Below are positions 57,682 through 64,000 of a stretch of 64,000 nucleotides of DNA, one piece after another. The stretch is from Acidovorax sp. 107 (GTDB lineage: Bacteria > Pseudomonadota > Gammaproteobacteria > Burkholderiales > Burkholderiaceae_C). Position 1 is the first letter of the stretch. Each line of letters begins with the position of its first letter. The position numbers were made by a program, and so were the translations under genes. The notes under the pieces were generated by a model. The model was not told the origin of the DNA and searched no databases. It was given only the letters and a program-made list of their open reading frames with translations. The stretch lies in the NCBI RefSeq assembly GCF_003058055.1, contig NZ_QBTZ01000001.1:2296501-2360500 (forward strand), written 5' to 3'.

Positions 57682-57783
57682 GGTATTTCGCATCGGTTGG
57701 ACGGGGACGACCCCCGTACATGCATTGAACCGCTGCGCTCCCCACCCAGCCTTGCCTTACCTCAAGCCCTCGGTAGTAACCCT

Positions 57784-57797
57784 TAGACCTAGATCAA
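57784..57797. promoter_or_regulatory. FNR-like half-matching site upstream of ompW
   Basis: TAGACCTAGATCAA matches 8 of the 10 fixed bases of TTGAT-N4-ATCAA and lies about 110 bases before the ompW start, between ompW and the DUF808 gene. Confidence 0.4.
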
Positions 57798-57807
57798 GAA
57801 ATACCCA

Positions 57808-58797
57808 CTATTGGGATGTGGACTTGCCCCGCAGGCGCTGCACCAGCGTCACCCCCGCCAGCACCAGCCCACCCGCCACGATGCCCACCACCGCGTTCAG
57901 CAGGTTGGGCACCAACACAGCCCACAGCCCGCCCACGGGCCATTGCGAAGCTGTCGTGCCTGCAGCCTCCACCGCATGGTGCAGCACGGGCACCCCGTGC
58001 ACCAGAATGCCGCCGCCCACCAGGAACATGGCTGCCGTGCCCGCAATGGACAGCCCCTTCATCAGCCAGGGCGCCGCGCGCAAAATGCCTGACCCGAGGG
58101 CACGCGCTGCGCTGCTGGCCTTGTTGTTGAGCCACAGGCCCAGGTCGTCGAGCTTGACGATGCCCGCCACCAGACCGTACACGCCGATGGTCATGATCAC
58201 CGCGATGCCCGACAGCACGGTCAACTGCTGCACGAAGGGCGCGGAGGCCACGGTGCCCAGCGTGATCGCGATGATTTCGGCTGACAGGATGAAGTCGGTG
58301 CGCACGGCGCCCTTGACCTTGTCCTTTTCAAAGGCCACCAGATCCACCGCCGGATTGGCGTTGGCCTTGGCGTGGCTTTCGTGCTCGGCCTCATCCTCGT
58401 GCTGTGCGTGCAGCAGCTTGTGCGCCACCTTTTCAAAACCCTCAAAGCACAGGAAGGCGCCCCCCACCATGAGTAGCGGCGTCACCGCCCAGGGCGCAAA
58501 GGCACTGATCAGCAGCGCGGCGGGTACCAGGATGACCTTGTTGATGAACGAGCCCTTGGCCACCGCCCACACCACCGGAATCTCGCGCTCGGCACGCACC
58601 CCGGTCACCTGCTGGGCGTTGAGCGCTAGGTCGTCCCCCAGCACGCCCGCCGTCTTCTGCGCGGCCACCTTGGTCATCACCGACACATCGTCGGCCATGG
58701 CAGCGCTCTTCTTGGCCGCCACCTTGGTCATCAAGGCCACGTCGTCGAGGATGGTGGCGATGTCGTCGAGCAGGGCAAGCAGGCTGCCAGAAGCCAT
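57808..58797 (-). CDS. DUF808 family membrane protein
   Basis: 329 residues. Starts [37 protein letters not shown], the family hallmark (YedI in E. coli). Several membrane segments ([71 protein letters not shown] and two more), with an acidic His-rich loop ([13 protein letters not shown]). Function unknown. ATG 58797 fits the conserved start. Confidence 0.85.
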   Translation of the reverse strand: MASGSLLALLDDIATILDDVALMTKVAAKKSAAMADDVSVMTKVAAQKTAGVLGDDLALNAQQVTGVRAEREIPVVWAVAKGSFINKVILVPAALLISAFAPWAVTPLLMVGGAFLCFEGFEKVAHKLLHAQHEDEAEHESHAKANANPAVDLVAFEKDKVKGAVRTDFILSAEIIAITLGTVASAPFVQQLTVLSGIAVIMTIGVYGLVAGIVKLDDLGLWLNNKASSAARALGSGILRAAPWLMKGLSIAGTAAMFLVGGGILVHGVPVLHHAVEAAGTTASQWPVGGLWAVLVPNLLNAVVGIVAGGLVLAGVTLVQRLRGKSTSQ

Positions 58798-59111
58798 GGG
58801 AGGTCCTTGGGAATGGTGAAGAGCGCCGACTATAGCAACGCGCCAAGACGTCTCTACGCCAGACAAGACCGCAACAACAACGGGGCCTGAGCCCCGTTCA
58901 ACGTCACCCTCGCCACCGACAAACACTGTCCGTGCGACTCAAATTTCACGGCACCTAGCGCTCGTCACCCTTCGTCGAAAGCGCACGGCCCCAAAGCCAG
59001 AGCAGCCAAGCAAGGGCCGCCCCGCAGCGAGGGCTGTGTCCCCCTTCCCGATTCGCAAAGCGAATTGAGAGAAGGGGGAAGCGGCGCAGCCGCTCAGGGG
59101 GTTGTACCTGC
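58798..59111. other. Gap before purL with GC-rich structured repeat
   Basis: 314 bases without a gene. The left part is the upstream region of the DUF808 gene. The right half (about 58958-59105) is a strongly self-complementary block described separately. Confidence 0.6.
58958..59105. repeat. Highly structured GC-rich intergenic element
   Basis: CCCCCTTC (59040-59047) pairs with GAAGGGGG (59071-59078), inside it ATTCGC/GCGAAT around AAA (59051-59065). It is followed by AGCGGC-GCA-GCCGCT (59080-59094) and CAGGGGG, which could also pair with CCCCCT. From memory, blocks reading CCCCCTGAGCGGCTGCGCCG recur in Comamonadaceae intergenic DNA. On the minus strand it lies directly after purL, so it may end its transcription. 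Confidence 0.6.
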
Positions 59112-62100
59112 TCAGCCCACCCACTTGCGCGCATTGCGCCAGATGCGCATCCAGCCGCTGTACTGGGCCCGGTCCTCGCTGGTCCAGCTCGTCTGCACGT
59201 TGCGGAACACACGCTCGGGGTGCGGCATCATGGCTGTAAAGCGGCCGTCGGCCGTGGTCACGGCCGTGAGGCCGCCGGCGCTGCCGTTGGGGTTGAACGG
59301 GTACTGCTCGGTGGCGCGGCCGTGGTTGTCCACGTAGCGCATCGCGGCGATGGCCTTGTCGGCGTTGCCCCGGTACTTGAAGTTGGCATAGCCCTCACCA
59401 TGCGCCACGGCAATCGGCAGGCGGCTGCCGGCCATGCCTTGCAGGAACAGGCTGGGGGATTCAAGCACTTCCACCAGCGACAGGCGGGCCTCGAAACGCT
59501 CGCTCTGGTTGGTGGTGAAGCGTGGCCAGTCTTGCGCGCCGGGGATGATGTCCGCCAGTTCGGCAAACATCTGACAGCCATTGCACACGCCCAGGCCGAA
59601 CGTATCCGTGCGGCCAAAGAAGCCCTGGAACTGCGCGGCCAGCACCGGGTTGAAGGTGATGGAACGCGCCCATCCGATGCCTGCGCCCAGCGTGTCGCCG
59701 TAGCTGAAACCGCCGCAGGCGACCACGCCCTTGAAGTCCTCGAGCTTGACGCGGCCGGTCTGCAGGTCGGTCATGTGCACGTCGTAGGCCTCAAAGCCCG
59801 CCTCGGTGAAGGCGTAAGCCATTTCGATGTGCGAGTTCACACCCTGCTCGCGCAGGATGGCGACCTTGGGTTTGGCGAGGTTCAGGAACGGCGCGGCCAC
59901 GTTGTCGGCCGCATCGAACGTGAGGTGCACATGCAAGCCGGGGTCGGTGGGCTCGCCCGCCGCGGCGTGCTCGGCGTCGGCGTTGGCGGGGTTGTCGCGC
60001 TGCTGGCAGATCTTCCAGCTCACCGCATCCCACACCTGGTGCAGATCGGCCAGCGGGGCGCTGAACACGGCCTTGGCATCGCGCCAGACCTGCAGTTCGC
60101 CCTTGCCTGCATCGATTTCAGACGACACAGGGCGCGTCTTGCCGACAAAGTGGCTGAACTTGGACAGGCCGTGCTCGCGCAGGGTCTGCATCACCTCGTT
60201 GCGCTCGGCGGTTCGCACCTGCAGCACCACGCCCAATTCTTCGTTGAACAAGGCCTTGAGCGTCAACTCATCGCGGCGGGCGCCCACCTGCGTGGCCCAG
60301 TTCTTGGCGTCGCCCGTGTCCATGCGGCTGTCGCTCACGCCGTCGCCTTCGGTCACGAGCATGTCCACATTCAGCGCCACGCCCACATGGCCGGCAAAGG
60401 CCATTTCGGCAGCAGCCGCCAGCAGGCCGCCATCGCTGCGGTCGTGGTAGGCCAGGATCTGACCCTTGGCGCGCAGCGCGTTCACGGCGTTGACGAGGTT
60501 GACCAGATCCTTCGGGTCGTCCACATCGGGCACCACATCGCCGCTTTGCTCCAGCGTCTGGCCCAGGATGCTGCCGCCCATGCGGTTCTGACCCTTGCCC
60601 AGGTCGATCAGCACCAGGGTGGTGTCAGCCTCTGTGGCGTTGAGCTGCGGGGTGAGTGTGCCGCGCACGTCGGACAGCGAGGCAAACGCGCTCACGATCA
60701 GGCTGACGGGGGACGTGACCTTCTTCTTGTCGCTGCCTTCCGACCATTGGGTGCGCATGGACAGGCTGTCCTTGCCCACAGGGATGGATACGCCCAGCGC
60801 CGGGCACAGCTCCATGCCCACGGCCTTCACGGTTTCGTACAGCGCAGCGTCTTCGCCCGGTTCGCCGCAGGCGGCCATCCAGTTGGCGCTAAGCTTCACG
60901 CGCGGCAGCTCGATGGGTGCGGCCAGCAGGTTGGTGATGGCTTCTGCCACGGCCATGCGGCCCGACGCGGGGGCGTTGATCGCGGCCAGCGGCGTGCGCT
61001 CGCCCATGCTCATCGCTTCGCCCGCAAAGCCCTTGTAATCGGCCAGCGTCACGGCGGAGTCGGCCACGGGCACTTGCCAGGGACCGACCATCTGGTCGCG
61101 GTGGCTCAGGCCGCCCACGGTGCGGTCGCCAATGGTTATGAGGAAGCGCTTGGACGCTACCGTGGGGTGGGCCAGCACATCGATCACGGCTTTTTGCAGC
61201 GGCACGCCGGTCAAGTCCATCGGTGCGAATTCGCGCTCCACGGTGGTCACGTCGCGGTGCATCTTGGGCGGCTTGCCCAAGAGCACGTTCATGGGCATGT
61301 CCACAGGCAGCTTCTGGTCGTCGGCGGTGGCAGCGGGGTCGTGCAGCACCAACTGGCGCTCTTCGGTGGCGGTGCCGATCACGGCAAACGGGCAGCGCTC
61401 GCGTTCGCAGAAGGCTTTGAACTGCTCCAGCGACTCGGGCGCAATCGCCAGCACGTAGCGCTCTTGCGACTCGTTGCTCCAGATTTCCTTCGGACTCATG
61501 CCCGACTCTTCGAGCTGCACGGCGCGCAGGTCAAAGCGTGCGCCACGGCCTGCGTCGTTGGTCAGCTCGGGGAAGGCGTTGGACAAGCCCCCCGCGCCCA
61601 CGTCGTGGATGGCCAGGATGGGATTGGCAGCACCCTGCGCCCAGCAATGGTTGATGACCTCTTGCGCGCGGCGCTCGATCTCGGGGTTGCCGCGCTGCAC
61701 CGAGTCAAAGTCCAACTCGGCCGCATTGGTGCCGGTGGCCATGGAGCTGGCGGCGCTGCCGCCCATGCCGATGCGCATGCCGGGGCCCCCCAGCTGGATC
61801 AGCAGCGAGCCGGCGGGGAATTCGATCTTCTTCGTCAGCTCGGCATCGATCACGCCCACACCGCCCGCGATCATGATGGGCTTGTGGTAGCCGCGCTGCA
61901 CGCCGCCCACGTTCTGTTCGTACTCGCGGAAGTAGCCGTTCAGGTTGGGGCGACCGAATTCGTTGTTGAAAGCGGCGCCGCCCAAGGGGCCTTCGACCAT
62001 GATCTGCAGCGGGCTGGCAATGTGCTCGGGCTTGCCCACGGTGCTGCCCCAGAGCTTGGACACGGTGAAGCCTGTGAGGCCCGCCTTGGGCTTGGAGCCC

Positions 62101-63107
62101 CGGCCCGTGGCGCCTTCGTCGCGGATCTCGCCGCCCGCGCCGGTGGATGCGCCCGGGAAGGGCGAGATGGCCGTGGGGTGATTGTGCGTTTCCACCTTCA
62201 TCAGCACATGCTGGGTGACGCTACTTTTTTGATAGCTATTGGCGCTTGATTCACTAGCGCTTGCGGCCATTTTGGCTACAAAACGCTCCACCTGATGGCC
62301 TTCCATGACCGAGGCGTTGTCCGAATACGCAATCACCGTGTGCTGGGGGGCCAGCTGGTGCGTGTTGCGGATCATGCCGAACAGGCTCTTGTCCTGCGCC
62401 ACGCCGTCGATGGTGAACTCGGCGTTGAAGATCTTGTGGCGGCAGTGCTCGCTGTTGGCCTGCGCGAACATCATCAGCTCTACGTCGGTGGGGTTGCGCT
62501 TGAGGCCGGTGAAGGCCGTCACGAGGTAGTCGATTTCATCGTCGGCCAGCGCCAGGCCGAAGCGGGTGTTGGCGGCTTCGAGTGCAGCACGGCCACCGGC
62601 CAGCACGTCCACATGCTCCATGGGTGCGGGCTGCAGTTCGGTGAACAGGGCTGCGGCGGCGCTGCGGTCGGCCACGACCGATTCGGTCATGCGGTCATGC
62701 AGCAGCGCGGCAATCTGGCCCAGTTGCTCAGCGGTCAACTCGGGCGTCTTGCCCAGCAGGCCGGATTTCAGGCTGATGCGGTATTCGGTGATGCGCTCGA
62801 CGCGGCGGATGGCGATGCCGCAGTTGCGCGCAATGTCGGTGGCCTTGGAGGCCCAGGGCGACAGCGTGCCCAGGCGGGGCGTGACGATGAGCGCGGCGCC
62901 GTCTTCGGGGCCTGCGTAGGGGTCGCCATAGGTCAGCAGCGCGGCCAGACGTTCTTGTTCGGCGGGCGTGGGGGCCGCATCGGTGACGACCAGATGCACG
63001 AAACGCGCTGCAATGCCGCTGATCTTGGGGTGGATCGCCTCCAGGGCGGGTTGAAGTTGCTGGGCGCGGAAGGTGCTGAGGGCGTTGCCGCCCGCCAGCG
63101 TGGTCAT
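59112..63107 (-). CDS. purL: Phosphoribosylformylglycinamidine synthase
   Basis: Large single-chain purine enzyme (about 1331 residues) that converts FGAR to FGAM using glutamine. FGAM-synthase halves with [49 protein letters not shown]-type loop, [13 protein letters not shown], and [11 protein letters not shown]; the C-terminal glutaminase has GVCNGCQMF with the Cys nucleophile and [12 protein letters not shown] 63107 ([11 protein letters not shown]) is close to the E. coli start; GTG 63119 is equally possible. Residues about 278-296 ([17 protein letters not shown]) are read from a dispersed repeat at 62220-62277, just before the VETHNHP motif. The frame is intact across it. Confidence 0.96.
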   Translation of the reverse strand: MTTLAGGNALSTFRAQQLQPALEAIHPKISGIAARFVHLVVTDAAPTPAEQERLAALLTYGDPYAGPEDGAALIVTPRLGTLSPWASKATDIARNCGIAIRRVERITEYRISLKSGLLGKTPELTAEQLGQIAALLHDRMTESVVADRSAAAALFTELQPAPMEHVDVLAGGRAALEAANTRFGLALADDEIDYLVTAFTGLKRNPTDVELMMFAQANSEHCRHKIFNAEFTIDGVAQDKSLFGMIRNTHQLAPQHTVIAYSDNASVMEGHQVERFVAKMAASASESSANSYQKSSVTQHVLMKVETHNHPTAISPFPGASTGAGGEIRDEGATGRGSKPKAGLTGFTVSKLWGSTVGKPEHIASPLQIMVEGPLGGAAFNNEFGRPNLNGYFREYEQNVGGVQRGYHKPIMIAGGVGVIDAELTKKIEFPAGSLLIQLGGPGMRIGMGGSAASSMATGTNAAELDFDSVQRGNPEIERRAQEVINHCWAQGAANPILAIHDVGAGGLSNAFPELTNDAGRGARFDLRAVQLEESGMSPKEIWSNESQERYVLAIAPESLEQFKAFCERERCPFAVIGTATEERQLVLHDPAATADDQKLPVDMPMNVLLGKPPKMHRDVTTVEREFAPMDLTGVPLQKAVIDVLAHPTVASKRFLITIGDRTVGGLSHRDQMVGPWQVPVADSAVTLADYKGFAGEAMSMGERTPLAAINAPASGRMAVAEAITNLLAAPIELPRVKLSANWMAACGEPGEDAALYETVKAVGMELCPALGVSIPVGKDSLSMRTQWSEGSDKKKVTSPVSLIVSAFASLSDVRGTLTPQLNATEADTTLVLIDLGKGQNRMGGSILGQTLEQSGDVVPDVDDPKDLVNLVNAVNALRAKGQILAYHDRSDGGLLAAAAEMAFAGHVGVALNVDMLVTEGDGVSDSRMDTGDAKNWATQVGARRDELTLKALFNEELGVVLQVRTAERNEVMQTLREHGLSKFSHFVGKTRPVSSEIDAGKGELQVWRDAKAVFSAPLADLHQVWDAVSWKICQQRDNPANADAEHAAAGEPTDPGLHVHLTFDAADNVAAPFLNLAKPKVAILREQGVNSHIEMAYAFTEAGFEAYDVHMTDLQTGRVKLEDFKGVVACGGFSYGDTLGAGIGWARSITFNPVLAAQFQGFFGRTDTFGLGVCNGCQMFAELADIIPGAQDWPRFTTNQSERFEARLSLVEVLESPSLFLQGMAGSRLPIAVAHGEGYANFKYRGNADKAIAAMRYVDNHGRATEQYPFNPNGSAGGLTAVTTADGRFTAMMPHPERVFRNVQTSWTSEDRAQYSGWMRIWRNARKWVG
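62220..62277 (+). repeat. Dispersed repeat copy inside purL
   Basis: GCTACTTTTTTGATAGCTATT, GGCGCTTGATTCACTAGCGC, TTGCGGCCATTTTGGCT: the best-preserved copy, lying within the purL coding frame without breaking it. Confidence 0.85.
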
Positions 63108-63256
63108 GTGCAAGGTCACGGTAGCGGCCTGTTGGGGGGTGTCAGGGGTAGAGGGTGGCTCCGGGCGCCAGCGTGCTACCAGCACCGGAGCCTTCTATTT
63201 TACCGGGCATGGCCCGGCCGCCTGCGCGGCCGGGGGGCCAATGGGATAATTGCGGC

Positions 63257-64000
63257 ATGAGCATCACCATCAAAAGCGCCGAGGACATCGAGGGCATGCG
63301 CGTGGCCTGCCGCCTGGCCTCCGAAGTGCTGGACTACATCACGCCGCACATCAAGCCCGGCATCACCACCAAAGAGATCGACCGCCTGGGCGCCGAATGC
63401 ATGGCCCAGCAGGACACCATCTCGGCCACCGTCGGCTACCAGCCACCGGGCTACCCGCCCTACCCGGCGTCGCTGTGCACCTCGGTCAACCATGTGGTGT
63501 GCCACGGCATCCCCAATGACAAGCCGCTCAAGAAGGGCGACATCGTCAATGTGGACGTGACCGTGATTACGAAAGACGGCTGGTACGGCGACAACAGCCG
63601 CATGTTCATGATCGGGGAGTGCTCGATTGCCGCCAAGCGGCTGTCCGCCCTGACGTTTGAGGCCATGTGGCACGGCATCGTTCAGGTGAAGCCCGGCGCA
63701 CGGCTGGGAGATATCGGCCACGCGATCCAGAAGTTTGCCGAAGGGCACGGCTTCTCGGTGGTGCGCGAGTTCTGCGGCCACGGCATTGGCAAGAAGTTCC
63801 ATGAAGAGCCACAGGTGCTGCACTACGGCAAGCCCGGCACACTCGAAGAGCTGGTACCCGGCATGGTGTTCACCATCGAGCCCATGATCAACGCAGGCCG
63901 CCGCGAGGTGAAGGACTTGGGCAACGACGGCTGGACCATCGTGACCAAGGACCACAGCCTGTCGGCCCAGTGGGAGCACACGGTGCTGGTCACGCCCACG
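63257..64000 (+). CDS. map: Methionine aminopeptidase type I (cut by window end)
   Basis: Removes N-terminal Met from nascent proteins. 248 codons are present and the frame is open at the window edge, missing about 15-25 residues. The metal ligands appear in order: VNVDVTV and YGDNSRMF (Asp pair), FCGHGIGKKFHEEP (His), TIEPM (Glu); the last expected Glu lies in WEHTVLVT. Divergent from purL with ATG 63257. No ribosome site beyond a weak GGGATAATTGCGG. Confidence 0.94.
   Translation, partial: MSITIKSAEDIEGMRVACRLASEVLDYITPHIKPGITTKEIDRLGAECMAQQDTISATVGYQPPGYPPYPASLCTSVNHVVCHGIPNDKPLKKGDIVNVDVTVITKDGWYGDNSRMFMIGECSIAAKRLSALTFEAMWHGIVQVKPGARLGDIGHAIQKFAEGHGFSVVREFCGHGIGKKFHEEPQVLHYGKPGTLEELVPGMVFTIEPMINAGRREVKDLGNDGWTIVTKDHSLSAQWEHTVLVTPT

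Noticed and set aside
59220..62249. Very long open frame (1009 codons) on the plus strand, antisense to purL
   Set aside because: High-GC genes routinely leave long antisense frames; its translation is Arg/His/Gly/Ala-rich with no family motif, while the minus strand encodes PurL without doubt.

Overview
The window is high-GC, densely coded DNA from a betaproteobacterium, most likely a denitrifying member of the Comamonadaceae (Acidovorax/Diaphorobacter-like). I infer this from the protein flavour, from the combination of cd1 nitrite reductase with cytochrome-c-dependent NO reductase, and from a short dispersed repeat with an ATAGCTGCTAGCGC core that I associate from memory with this family. 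No rRNA, tRNA, CRISPR array, insertion sequence or prophage was recognised. It reads as chromosomal backbone, with both ends cutting through genes (cysI on the left, map on the right).

Left part (1-6405): an assimilatory sulfate-reduction operon, cysI(partial)-DUF934-cysH-cysD-cysN, then fdxA (7Fe ferredoxin), a ferredoxin-NADP reductase and a SnoaL-like protein. 6421-9146: an AraC/GyrI-type regulator, and a divergent pair (saccharopine-dehydrogenase-like oxidoreductase and TetR regulator) sharing an intergenic perfect 17-bp inverted repeat. 9406-15162: thiamine block with two TPP riboswitches, one before the transporter cytX and one before thiO-thiS-thiG-thiE, with thiD opposed. 15272-17491: a FimV-like membrane protein. 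17564-23265: CoA-ester catabolism (3-hydroxyacyl-CoA dehydrogenase, enoyl-CoA hydratase, Crp/Fnr regulator, APH-like kinase, acyl-CoA dehydrogenase).

Middle part (23271-35902): mixed housekeeping and accessory genes: an L,D-transpeptidase, a penicillin-acylase-family Ntn hydrolase, a class III cyclase-FHA protein, LD-carboxypeptidase with a His-rich start, a TadA tRNA deaminase fused to a DhlA-like haloalkane dehalogenase domain, a branched-chain amino-acid binding protein, and rlhA.

Right part (35964-53124) is a complete denitrification island for nitrite to N2O: nirE divergent from nirS-nirM-nirC-nirF-nirDL-nirG-nirH-nirJ-nirN, then norE-norF, norC-norB-norQ, a membrane 4Fe-4S protein, norD and a DNR-like Crp/Fnr regulator. 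All heme d1 biosynthesis steps are represented. Near-identical CCTTGAAC-NN-GTTCAAGG palindromes stand before nirS/nirE and before norC, matching FNR/DNR sites, so the last gene of the island probably controls the rest. The window then ends with metY, egtB-egtD (ergothioneine), ompW, a DUF808 protein, purL and the start of map.

The most notable observations are the dispersed repeat family (eight recognisable copies in 64 kb, two of them read in frame inside purL and cysN), the TadA-dehalogenase fusion, the ferredoxin-like membrane protein embedded in the nor operon, and an unusual insertion in the cytX TPP riboswitch.
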